From the NCBI RefSeq assembly GCF_000423545.1, contig NZ_KE384033.1, positions 106,996 to 149,189 on the forward strand: a stretch of DNA of 42,194 bases, read 5' to 3'. The DNA comes from Metapseudomonas resinovorans DSM 21078 (lineage in GTDB: Bacteria; Pseudomonadota; Gammaproteobacteria; Pseudomonadales; Pseudomonadaceae). The first letter of the stretch is position 1. The number at the start of each line of letters is the position of its first letter. Positions 1 to 6,751 of the stretch are shown here, piece after piece. Both the position numbers and the translations under genes were made by a program. The notes beneath the pieces were generated by a model. The model was not told where the DNA came from, did no database searches, and worked only from the letters and a program-made list of their open reading frames with translations.

Positions 1-200
1 GCTACCCGCAGGGACTGGGAGCGGTCGGAACCGTTTTCAGCGATACGGTTAGCGCCGGTGCGGTCAGCACCACCTTCGGCTACGCGGTGGATGCTGGTGC
101 GGTCGGAACCCCCTTCAGCGACAACGGAACCCTGGGGCAGGGCAAAAGCAGTGGCGGACAGGCTGGCGATGAACAGGCTGGCAAGGATTTGCTTTTTCAT
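1..200 (-). CDS. Secreted small repeat protein, C-terminus beyond window
   Basis: This frame runs off the left edge and encodes the first 66 residues of a small exported protein. The start at 198-200 is preceded by a GAGGTG ribosome-binding site. Residues 1-20 are a clear signal peptide (MKKQ, hydrophobic core, AFA cleavage site). After it comes a tandem repeat with a 13-residue period: A-E-(G/N)-G-(S/A)-D-R-(T/S) recurs at residues 28-35, 41-48 and 54-61, and a fourth unit begins at Arg65. The mature part is therefore almost wholly repeat, hydrophilic and rich in Asp/Arg/Gly. Similar short periplasmic proteins of unknown function occur in Pseudomonas, as I recall. It is divergent from the hydroquinone operon across about 430 bp. 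Function unknown. Confidence 0.75.
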   Translation of the reverse strand, partial: MKKQILASLFIASLSATAFALPQGSVVAEGGSDRTSIHRVAEGGADRTGANRIAENGSDRSQSLRV

Positions 201-628
201 TTTCGGGCACCTCGGTGAGGGGGGTGGAATTCGTCTACGGGGCCCATGTTACTGATACGTTTTCGATCAAGAAGTGATCCTGCGTGATGGTTACCATCGA
301 CACCGATGATAGTTATTGGTGTCCTATTAAAAACAATGAGTTAGTGATTTTTTGAGAGGGCTATTGCGCAATGTGGAAAGGCTATTTCCTTGAATTGGCA
401 TAATCGATTTATTCGATCAATGTAGGCGATAGCGTCTCTCCATCGTTCCCGCTGTTGTGGTTTTTATCTTGCGGATAAAGCCGCGCAGCTTGCCGAGAGC
501 GGCGTGCTAGAGCGCTTCCAAGACTGTTCGCGTTTTGCAAACACTGTTGTCGCCTGCCTTGGAATTGTTGGTTGCGGGTGCCGCTCGTAACGTTCACTCA
601 CCCACTACAACAACAAACGGTGAATGAG
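201..628. promoter_or_regulatory. Divergent promoter region with a LysR-type box at 403-417
   Basis: This 428-bp non-coding stretch separates the repeat protein (-) from the hydroquinone operon (+). It is more AT-rich than its surroundings, especially 270-420, as expected of promoters. At 403-417 lies a perfect inverted repeat, ATCGA-tttat-TCGAT, containing a T-N11-A core (404-416), the shape of a LysR-type regulator box. It is about 210 bp upstream of the first catabolic start codon. No good -35/-10 pair could be fixed by eye. The GTT-N11-AAC box that I recall for PnpR of 4-nitrophenol degraders was not found here. Confidence 0.4.
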
Positions 629-1123
629 ATGAGCACTGCCGCGTTCCGTACTGTCTTCGGCTCGCTCGACGACCATCGCATGGGGTCGATCGAGATCATC
701 CAGGGCGAAGCCCGCCATTACGCTTTCTCCAATATCTTCGACGTCGCCAGCCGTTCCGCTCCCTATGAAAAGGTCGTGGTCGGCCTGAACCTCGGCTATG
801 TCATCGAGACCCTGCGCGCCGAAGGCACCTCTCCCTGGTACACCGCCGCCCACGACGAGTTCGCCATCTCGGTGGACGGCGAGGTGCGGGTGGACTTCCT
901 CAAGCTTGAAGAGCCACTTGCCGAAGGTGAGGGCACCCAGTTGGCCGGCGAGCAGCCCAAGGGCCGCCCGATGGGCTATGTCCTGCTCAAGCGCGGCCAC
1001 CAGGCCCTGTTGCCGGCCGGCTGCGCCTATCGCTTCGAAAGTGCGCGCCCGAACGTGTTGTTGCTGCAGACCATCAAGGGACCGCTGTCGGTGGAGAAGT
1101 GGGCAGACATCTGCCTGAAGTGA
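629..1123 (+). CDS. pnpC1: Hydroquinone 1,2-dioxygenase, small subunit
   Basis: This 164-residue protein is the small (alpha) subunit of the two-component, Fe(II)-dependent hydroquinone 1,2-dioxygenase (HapC/PnpC type), which opens the ring of hydroquinone to 4-hydroxymuconic semialdehyde in the cytoplasm. The length fits the roughly 18 kDa small subunit of the known enzymes. The C-terminal half looks like a degenerate cupin (GHQALLPAGCAYRFES) without an obvious metal triad, as expected since the iron is bound by the large subunit. The ATG at 629 is chosen because the protein then begins MSTAAF and matches the family length; the frame is open further upstream but that part is unconvincing. 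It is the first gene of the operon, 38 bp before the large subunit. Identity rests mainly on the neighbouring, better-recognised large subunit. Confidence 0.85.
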   Translation: MSTAAFRTVFGSLDDHRMGSIEIIQGEARHYAFSNIFDVASRSAPYEKVVVGLNLGYVIETLRAEGTSPWYTAAHDEFAISVDGEVRVDFLKLEEPLAEGEGTQLAGEQPKGRPMGYVLLKRGHQALLPAGCAYRFESARPNVLLLQTIKGPLSVEKWADICLK

Positions 1124-1161
1124 CAGCCCCGACCGACAACCAGAACAAGAGGACATCCACC

Positions 1162-2181
1162 ATGGCCATGCTCGAAACCCTCGATACCTCCGCCAGCTTC
1201 GCCGCCGATGAAGTCGAAGCCAGCCTGCCTGATTCCGTTACCGGCTACCGCAGCTTCAAGCTGGGCGCCTTTACCCTGTCCCGTGACGAATACTTCGTGC
1301 GTATCCAGTGGCCAGCCAAAGGCCAGGAGCGCTCGCACCTGATTCCCGCCGACGCCTTCCTGCGCGCCACCATGCGCGATGTGGCCTGGGGCTTCTTCTA
1401 CGGCTGGGTGAACTTCGACGAAGTGATCGGCACCCGTAACCACTACGGCAAGGTCGATCTCTATGCCGGCACCTTCAACGGCGTGCTGAGAACCGCTGGT
1501 GTGGATTACACCGAGCAGTTCGAGACGCCGAAGATCATGGCCACTTTCAAGGCCATCCTGCGTGACTGGACCAACGCCGGCTTCGACCCCTTCGCCGCGC
1601 CGGAGGAAACCGGCAGCGCCTTCGGTCGCAAGAACGGCGACAACATCGAAGCCATCGAGCGCTTCCGCGTGGCCACCCGGCGCATGCCGGGCCTTCCGGA
1701 TGATTCGCCGTTGCGCAACGACCTGCCGGTGAACCGCCAGTTTGTCGATGTGCCCCAGGATGAGCCGGAGATCCACGTTGCCGAAGGCTTCGAGGGCGAA
1801 CTGCATGCCTTCAACCTCTACAAATACCTGTCGCGCTCCGATGTGACCTGGAACCCCTCGGTCAGCTCGGTGTGCAAGGCCAGCCTGTTCTGCCCGACCA
1901 CCGAGGAGTTCATCCTTCCGGTGTTCCACGGCAACGACCGCGTGGAGTGGTTCCTGCAACTCTCCGACGAAATCATCTGGGATGTGGCTGACAAGGACGA
2001 CGGTGCGCCACGCGCGCGCATCACCATGCGTCCCGGCGATATCTGTGCCATGCCTGCGGACATCCGCCACCAGGGCTACTCCACCAAGCGCTCCATGCTG
2101 CTGGTGTGGGAGAACGCCACGCCAAACCTGCCGCAGCGCTACGAGAGCGGCGAGCTGAAGCCCTACCCGGTGGAGTTCTGA
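1162..2181 (+). CDS. pnpC2: Hydroquinone 1,2-dioxygenase, large subunit
   Basis: This 339-residue protein is the iron-binding (beta) subunit of hydroquinone 1,2-dioxygenase (HapD/PnpD type). From memory of the PnpCD crystal structure, the metal ligands are His256, Asn258, Glu262 and His303 of the large subunit. Here FHGNDRVE places His256, Asn258 and Glu262 at exactly these positions, and IRHQG places His303, so both the family and the start codon are well supported. A cupin fold spans roughly residues 200-320. An AGAGGA ribosome-binding site precedes the ATG. The product goes to the dehydrogenase encoded next. The subunits resemble each other distantly, as in a heterotetrameric cupin enzyme. 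Substrate could include substituted hydroquinones; the sequence alone does not decide this. Confidence 0.92.
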   Translation: MAMLETLDTSASFAADEVEASLPDSVTGYRSFKLGAFTLSRDEYFVRIQWPAKGQERSHLIPADAFLRATMRDVAWGFFYGWVNFDEVIGTRNHYGKVDLYAGTFNGVLRTAGVDYTEQFETPKIMATFKAILRDWTNAGFDPFAAPEETGSAFGRKNGDNIEAIERFRVATRRMPGLPDDSPLRNDLPVNRQFVDVPQDEPEIHVAEGFEGELHAFNLYKYLSRSDVTWNPSVSSVCKASLFCPTTEEFILPVFHGNDRVEWFLQLSDEIIWDVADKDDGAPRARITMRPGDICAMPADIRHQGYSTKRSMLLVWENATPNLPQRYESGELKPYPVEF

Positions 2182-2190
2182 TCCGTTCTG

Positions 2191-2215
2191 CTCCCTCTCC
2201 CTCTGGGAGGGGGAA
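2191..2215. repeat. Palindromic element inside the operon, copy 1
   Basis: CTCCCTCTCCC and GGGAGGGGGAA form an imperfect hairpin with a 3-nt loop between the dioxygenase and dehydrogenase genes. A close relative lies at 4822-4845, with matching flanks (CGTTCT before, GGAA after). It is probably a dispersed intergenic repeat, with a possible effect on mRNA processing between the cistrons. Confidence 0.55.
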
Positions 2216-2273
2216 GTACTTCACGTCATACACAGACGCCGCAGTTCGCCGCGGCGCCCGGAGAGCTTTTCCC

Positions 2274-3737
2274 ATGCAAAACCAACTCTTCATCGACGGC
2301 CGTTTCGTACCGGCCCTGAAGGGCGGGACTATCGAGGTCCTGTCGCCCCACGACGGCTCGCTGATCACCCGGATCGCCGCCGCCGAAGCCGAGGACGTGG
2401 ACCTGGCAGTGGCTGCCGCCAAGCGGGCTTTCCCGGCCTGGGCCGCGCTGTCCGGCGCCGAACGCGGCCGCCTGCTGCTGAAGCTGGCGGACAAGATCGA
2501 AGAACACCTTGAGGAACTGGCGCAGCTGGAGTCCCTGGATACCGGGCACCCGATCCGCGATTCCCGCAGTCTCGACGTACCGCGCACGGCTGCCTGCTTC
2601 CGTTACTTCGGTGGCATGGCCGACAAGATCGAGGGCGCGGTGATTCCGGTGGAAGCGGGCTTCCTCAACTATGTGCAGCGCAAACCCATCGGCGTGGTCG
2701 GCCAGATCGTGCCGTGGAACTTCCCGTTGATGTTCACCAGCTGGAAGATGGGTCCGGCCCTGGCCGCCGGCAACACGGTGGTGATCAAACCGTCGGAGAT
2801 CACCCCGCTGTCCACCCTGCGCATCGCCGAGCTGATGAAGGAAGTTGGCTTCCCCGATGGCGTGGTCAACGTGGTGCCGGGCTACGGCCATACCGCCGGC
2901 CAGCGCCTGGCCGAGCATGAAGACGTGGGCAAGATCGCCTTCACCGGTTCCACCGCCACCGGTCGACGCATCGTCGAAGCCTCCCAGGGCAATCTCAAGC
3001 GGGTGCAACTGGAGCTGGGCGGGAAGGGCGCCAACATCGTCTTCGAGGATGCCAACCTGGAGGCCGCCGTGAATGGCGCCGCCTGGGCCATCTTCCACAA
3101 CCAGGGCCAAGCCTGTATTGCCGGCTCGCGGCTGATCCTCCACGAGCGCATCGCCGACGAGTTCCTCGAGCGTTTCATCGGCCTGGCGCGTTCCATCCGC
3201 CTGGGCAGCCCGCTGGACCCGAATACCGAAATGGGTCCGCTGACCTCGGCCCAGCACCGTGATCGGGTGCTGGCCTACGTTGATATCGCACGTGCCCAGG
3301 GCGGGCGCGTCCTCAGCGGCGGCAAGGCGCCCAGTGATGCGGCATTGGCCGACGGCTACTACATCGAGCCCACCGTCGTCGAAGCCCAGCCGGATCATCG
3401 CGTGGCCCAGGAAGAGGTGTTCGGCCCCTTCGTCACCGTGCTGCGCTTCTCCTCCGACGAAGAAGCCCTGGCGATTGCCAATGGCACCCAGTACGGCCTT
3501 GGCAGCGGTCTCTGGACGCGTGATTTGCAGCGCGCCCACCGCATGGCGGCGAACATCCACGCCGGTATGTGCTGGATCAACTGCTACAAACGCGTCAGCC
3601 CCGGTAGCCCCTTCGGTGGCGTCGGCCAGTCCGGCTATGGCCGCGAGATGGGCTTCGAGGCCATCCACGACTACACCGAGGCCCGCTCGGTGTGGGTCAA
3701 CGTGGACGCCAAGATCCCGCCCCATTTCAAGCGCTGA
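2274..3737 (+). CDS. pnpD: 4-Hydroxymuconic semialdehyde dehydrogenase (ALDH superfamily)
   Basis: This 487-residue NAD(P)+-dependent aldehyde dehydrogenase should oxidise 4-hydroxymuconic semialdehyde, the ring-fission product of hydroquinone, to maleylacetate. The ALDH catalytic set is complete: Asn149 in PWNFP, Lys172 in IKPSE, the FTGST loop at 223-227, Glu247 in LELGGK and the nucleophile Cys281 in GQACIAGSR. The ATG at 2274 is preceded by GGAGAG with an 8-nt spacer; the open frame extends upstream into the preceding gene, but that part is the non-coding hairpin region. Position in the order dioxygenase-dehydrogenase-maleylacetate reductase gives the specific substrate; by sequence alone it would only be an ALDH related to betaine-aldehyde and 2-hydroxymuconic semialdehyde dehydrogenases. 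Confidence 0.88.
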   Translation: MQNQLFIDGRFVPALKGGTIEVLSPHDGSLITRIAAAEAEDVDLAVAAAKRAFPAWAALSGAERGRLLLKLADKIEEHLEELAQLESLDTGHPIRDSRSLDVPRTAACFRYFGGMADKIEGAVIPVEAGFLNYVQRKPIGVVGQIVPWNFPLMFTSWKMGPALAAGNTVVIKPSEITPLSTLRIAELMKEVGFPDGVVNVVPGYGHTAGQRLAEHEDVGKIAFTGSTATGRRIVEASQGNLKRVQLELGGKGANIVFEDANLEAAVNGAAWAIFHNQGQACIAGSRLILHERIADEFLERFIGLARSIRLGSPLDPNTEMGPLTSAQHRDRVLAYVDIARAQGGRVLSGGKAPSDAALADGYYIEPTVVEAQPDHRVAQEEVFGPFVTVLRFSSDEEALAIANGTQYGLGSGLWTRDLQRAHRMAANIHAGMCWINCYKRVSPGSPFGGVGQSGYGREMGFEAIHDYTEARSVWVNVDAKIPPHFKR

Positions 3738-3745
3738 GGTCCACC

Positions 3746-4813
3746 ATGAATCCCTTCATCTACCAAGGCCTGGCCTCTCGCGTGGTATTCGGCTGGGGCA
3801 AGCTGGAAACCCTGGCCGACGAACTGGACAAGCTCGGCGCCCGCCGCGCGCTGATTCTCACCACGCCGGAGCAGCGTCACCTGGGCGAGCGCGTGGCGGG
3901 CATCCTCGGCGAGCGTGCCGCCGGGGTCTACCCGCAGGCGGTGATGCATGTGCCGGTGGAAGTGGCCCGTGCCGCCCGTGAAGAGGCGGCCCGGCTTGGC
4001 GCCGACTGCTGCGTGGCCATCGGCGGCGGTTCCACCATTGGCCTGGGCAAGGCGATTGCCCTGGAATCCGGCCTGCCGATCCTCGCCGTGCCGACCACTT
4101 ATGCGGGCTCGGAGATGACCCCCATCTATGGCATGACCGAGAACCGCCTGAAGAAGACCGGGCGCGACTTCCGCGTGCTGCCGAAAACGGTGGTCTACGA
4201 CCCGCAACTCACCTTGAGCCTGCCGACGGCCATTTCCGCCTGCTCCGGCATGAACGCCATGGCCCACGCGGTGGAAGCCCTCTACGCCCAGGACGCCAAC
4301 CCCATCATTACCCTGATGGCGGAGGAGTCCATCCGCGCCCTGGCCGAATCCCTGCCGGGCGTGGTGGCCAACCCGGAAGACGCCGAAGCCCGCAGCCGGG
4401 CGCTCTATGGCGCCTGGCTGGCCGGTATCTGCCTGGGCTCGGTGGGCATGGCCATCCACCACAAGCTCTGCCACACGTTGGGCGGCACCTTCAACCTGCC
4501 CCACGCCCAGGCCCATGCGGTGGTGCTGCCCCATGCCGCCCACTACAACCGCGAGGCCGCCGCCGAACCCTTGCGCCGCGCGGCCCGTGCCCTGGGCGGG
4601 AAAGAGGCGGGTGAGGTCGGGGCGCTGCTGTTCGCCCTGAATCAGAGGCTGGGCATTCCGGCGTCCCTCGCCGAGCTCGGCTTGCCCGAGGAGGGGCCAG
4701 CGGAAACGGCGGTGATCGCCTGTTCCAGTCCCTACTTCAACCCGCGCCCCTTCGAGCAGGACGCCATCGAAGCCATGCTTGTCCGCGCCTGGCAGGGCCT
4801 GCCTCCCGCGTGA
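3746..4813 (+). CDS. pnpE: Maleylacetate reductase
   Basis: This 355-residue member of the iron-containing alcohol dehydrogenase superfamily reduces maleylacetate to 3-oxoadipate with NAD(P)H, the point where the hydroquinone and hydroxyquinol branches enter the beta-ketoadipate pathway. The dinucleotide motif is IGGGST (92-97). The motif GMNAMAH (168-174) has Asn where classical iron ADHs have a ligand Asp, as I recall is normal for maleylacetate reductases. Conserved histidines lie in HHKLCHTLGG (238-247) and LPHAQAHA. The length is typical. The ATG at 3746 is 8 bp after the dehydrogenase stop, and the GAGG ribosome-binding site overlaps that stop codon, which suggests coupled translation. 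Confidence 0.92.
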   Translation: MNPFIYQGLASRVVFGWGKLETLADELDKLGARRALILTTPEQRHLGERVAGILGERAAGVYPQAVMHVPVEVARAAREEAARLGADCCVAIGGGSTIGLGKAIALESGLPILAVPTTYAGSEMTPIYGMTENRLKKTGRDFRVLPKTVVYDPQLTLSLPTAISACSGMNAMAHAVEALYAQDANPIITLMAEESIRALAESLPGVVANPEDAEARSRALYGAWLAGICLGSVGMAIHHKLCHTLGGTFNLPHAQAHAVVLPHAAHYNREAAAEPLRRAARALGGKEAGEVGALLFALNQRLGIPASLAELGLPEEGPAETAVIACSSPYFNPRPFEQDAIEAMLVRAWQGLPPA

Positions 4814-4821
4814 CGTTCTAA

Positions 4822-4845
4822 TCCCTCTCCCTTCAGGGAGAGGGA
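4822..4845. repeat. Palindromic element inside the operon, copy 2
   Basis: TCCCTCTCCCT pairs perfectly with AGGGAGAGGGA across a 2-nt loop, 9 bp after the maleylacetate reductase stop. There is no U-tract, so it is not a standard intrinsic terminator; a strong hairpin here could still shape mRNA decay or attenuate the three downstream genes. It is related to the element at 2191-2215. Confidence 0.6.
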
Positions 4846-4888
4846 ACTTCCACGCCACTCGCCGTCACCGACCCAACGGGAACACAAG

Positions 4889-5764
4889 ATGAACAACATC
4901 CCGCCTAACGAAGCGAAAATTTCTGCCCGGGCCGTTGCCGCCTTCGCCAACACGCCCAACCCGCGTCTGCGCCAGGTGGTGCAAAGCCTGGTTCGCCACC
5001 TCCATGCCTTCGCCAGCGAGGTGGAGCTGACCGAGGAGGAATGGCTGGAAGGTATCCGCTTCCTCACTGACACCGGCAAGCAGTGCGACGGCATCGTGCG
5101 CCAGGAATTCATCCTGCTGTCCGATGTGATCGGCCTGTCCATGCTGGTGGACGCCATCAACCACCGGGCCAGTGAAGCGGCGACCGAAACCACGGTATTC
5201 GGGCCGTTCTACATTGCGGGCATGCCCGAGCGCGGCCATGGCGAGAACATGGCCTTCACCCCGGGTGAACAGGCCCTGGTACTGGGACGTGTGCTCGACG
5301 CGGCGGGTGAGCCCATCGCGGGTGCCGTTCTGGATGTCTGGCAGACCGCCGAGAACGGCATGTACTCCGGGCAGGACCCGGATCAACCCCTGACCAACCT
5401 GCGCGGTCGCTACCGCACGGACGAGGAGGGGCGTTTTGCCATCCGCACCATCATCCCGGTGAGCTACCCCATTCCCACAGACGGCCCGGTGGGGCGCCTG
5501 CTCCAGGCCAGCGACCGCCATCCGTGGCGCCCGGCGCATCTGCATTTCATGGTCATGGCGCCCGGTCACCGCACCCTGGTCACCCACTTGTTCAACCATG
5601 ACGACCCGTACCTGGAGTCGGATGTGGTGTTCGGCGTGAAGGATTCTCTGAAGGTGGTCTATCAGCCGTGCCAGGCGAACCATCCACTGGCGGCCCGCCA
5701 TGACATTGATGGGGCCTTCCGACTGGCCAGCTACGACTTCGTGCTGGAGCGCGAAATAGCATGA
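4889..5764 (+). CDS. pnpC: Hydroxyquinol 1,2-dioxygenase (intradiol)
   Basis: This 291-residue non-haem Fe(III) intradiol dioxygenase cleaves hydroxyquinol (benzene-1,2,4-triol) to maleylacetate. An N-terminal helical dimerisation domain (about 1-105) is followed by the catalytic domain with the intradiol signature around residues 130-160 (GRVLDAAGEPIAGAVLDVWQ). The four iron ligands are visible: Tyr159, Tyr193, His217 and His219, with the spacing of catechol 1,2-dioxygenases. Length and N-terminus resemble hydroxyquinol enzymes more than catechol ones. It is named pnpC in one 4-nitrophenol degrader and hapG/pnpG in others, as I recall. It gives the operon a second entry to maleylacetate, useful if hydroquinone is hydroxylated or hydroxyquinol is supplied. 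Its stop overlaps the next start (ATGA). Confidence 0.9.
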   Translation: MNNIPPNEAKISARAVAAFANTPNPRLRQVVQSLVRHLHAFASEVELTEEEWLEGIRFLTDTGKQCDGIVRQEFILLSDVIGLSMLVDAINHRASEAATETTVFGPFYIAGMPERGHGENMAFTPGEQALVLGRVLDAAGEPIAGAVLDVWQTAENGMYSGQDPDQPLTNLRGRYRTDEEGRFAIRTIIPVSYPIPTDGPVGRLLQASDRHPWRPAHLHFMVMAPGHRTLVTHLFNHDDPYLESDVVFGVKDSLKVVYQPCQANHPLAARHDIDGAFRLASYDFVLEREIA

Positions 5765-6072
5765 GTCAGTACTTCGCCGTTTTCGCCACCGACAAGCCGG
5801 ACCAGCTCGGCCTGCGCAACCAGGTGCGCCCGGCCCATCGGGAACACTTGCGCAACCCCTATCCGCACCGGGTGGTGGTGCGCCTCGGGGGCCCCACCCT
5901 GGACAACGGCAACGGCCGCATGAACGGCACCCTGCTGGTGGTGGAAGCCATGAGCCTGGCCGAGGTGCAGGCCTTTCTCGGTGATGATCCCTACGTACGC
6001 GCCGGGCTGTTCGAACACATCGAGATCCGCCCCTGGAACTGGGGTCTGGGCAATCCGGAGCTGCGGGGATGA
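5761..6072 (+). CDS. pnpX1: YciI-family protein of the hydroquinone operon
   Basis: This 103-residue protein is a YciI/YCII-type ferredoxin-like alpha+beta barrel. Family marks are His26 in RPAHREHL, the GGPTLD turn (43-48), the GTLLVVEA strand and DDPYVRAGL (75-83), followed by IRPWNW. YciI relatives include TftG, the 5-chlorohydroxyquinol dehydrochlorinase of 2,4,5-T degradation, so action on hydroxyquinol, hydroxybenzoquinone or halogenated analogues is plausible; this is inference. It overlaps both neighbours by ATGA junctions, so it is translationally coupled within the operon. It occupies the X1 position of the pnpC1C2DECX1X2 order; the symbol is taken from that order from memory. Confidence 0.8.
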   Translation: MSQYFAVFATDKPDQLGLRNQVRPAHREHLRNPYPHRVVVRLGGPTLDNGNGRMNGTLLVVEAMSLAEVQAFLGDDPYVRAGLFEHIEIRPWNWGLGNPELRG

Positions 6073-6398
6073 ACGCCCTCTGCACGTTGGACGCCATCAC
6101 CGATGGTGGCGCCCTGGCGCTGAACACCGAACTGGACGGCCGCACCCAGGCGCTGGTGCTGGTCCGTCGCGGCGAGGATGTATGGGGTTATCGCAATCGC
6201 TGCCCGCATTTCTCGGTGCCGCTGGACTTCCGTCCCGGTGAGTTCAGCACCTACCGCAGCCAGGTGCTGATGTGTGCCCATCACAGCGCCCTGTTCCGCT
6301 TCGAAGACGGTCAGTGCATCGAAGGGCCCTGCGAAGGCAGCCGGCTGGACGCGGTGCCGGTGCGGGTAGTGGAGGGGAGGGTGATGCTCCTGCTGTAG
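6069..6398 (+). CDS. pnpX2: Rieske [2Fe-2S] ferredoxin of the hydroquinone operon
   Basis: This 109-residue soluble Rieske ferredoxin has both halves of the cluster motif: Cys45-Pro-His47 and Cys69-Ala-His-His72, separated by 21 residues, followed by the usual GPCEG turn. It has no signal peptide and is cytoplasmic. No Rieske oxygenase or ferredoxin reductase is encoded nearby, so it is not part of a standard ring-hydroxylating system within the window. Its coupling to dioxygenase genes suggests either re-reduction of oxidised iron in the Fe(II) hydroquinone dioxygenase, as XylT does for catechol 2,3-dioxygenase, or electron supply to an unlinked hydroxylase. Both are inference. The start overlaps the preceding stop (ATGA) and no further gene follows for about 350 bp. 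Confidence 0.82.
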   Translation: MNALCTLDAITDGGALALNTELDGRTQALVLVRRGEDVWGYRNRCPHFSVPLDFRPGEFSTYRSQVLMCAHHSALFRFEDGQCIEGPCEGSRLDAVPVRVVEGRVMLLL

Positions 6399-6423
6399 GG
6401 GAGAATTCATTCGCCATGTCTGT

Positions 6424-6478
6424 GTAGGAGCTGGCTTGCCAGCGAAGCGGGACCATTCGCTGGCAAGCCAGCTCCTAC
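6424..6478. repeat. Long palindromic repeat (GTAGGAGCTGGC family)
   Basis: Perfect 23-bp arms (6424-6446 and 6456-6478) beginning GTAGGAGCTGGCTTGCCAGC flank a 9-nt loop. A loop-less version of the same family lies at 33879-33904. This is a dispersed Pseudomonas REP-type element, and the hairpin may end the hydroquinone operon transcript. Confidence 0.75.
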
Positions 6479-6492
6479 GGGCAATGCAGTCA

Positions 6493-6552
6493 GTAGCCCG
6501 GATGAAATCCGGGGAAATTCCAATCGCCGCTCCCGGATTTCATCCGGGCTAC
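6493..6552. repeat. Long palindromic repeat (CCCGGATTTCATCCGGG family)
   Basis: Perfect 21-bp arms at 6493-6513 and 6532-6552 surround an 18-nt spacer. Single arms of the same family occur in both copies of the duplication at 17386-17407 and 23081-23102. Confidence 0.75.
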
Positions 6553-6562
6553 GAACTGTATG

Positions 6563-6578
6563 GGCGAATTCATTCGCC
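6563..6578. repeat. GGCGAAT-type palindrome
   Basis: GGCGAATTCATTCGCC is a 7-bp inverted repeat with a 2-nt centre. Related copies lie at 33943-33956, 35200-35215 and 41786-41801, and a partial copy at about 6402-6415. It is the third repeat family stacked in this gap. The rest of the gap up to 6751 shows only probable promoter sequence for the LysR gene. Confidence 0.65.
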
Positions 6579-6751
6579 AAGCCGGCCCGTGGCCTGCCCT
6601 GGGCGCCTGCGAGGGGCAGCTTCGCTACCCTTGGCGAATGATTTCGTCCCCACAAGGTGTGCGACCTGCAAATGCGTGCCTTAACAAATGCCAATGCCCA
6701 ATTCCGCCTAACCTGCAATAAAGGCTCATCGCCCCCTATTGGCAGCAAGAG

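Noticed and set aside
605-3725. Long open frames on the minus strand opposite the hydroquinone genes (605-1156, 1027-2070, 2226-3725)
   Set aside because: They mirror the codon structure of strongly supported plus-strand enzymes in very GC-rich DNA, have His/Gly/Ala/Val-rich antisense composition and match no family.
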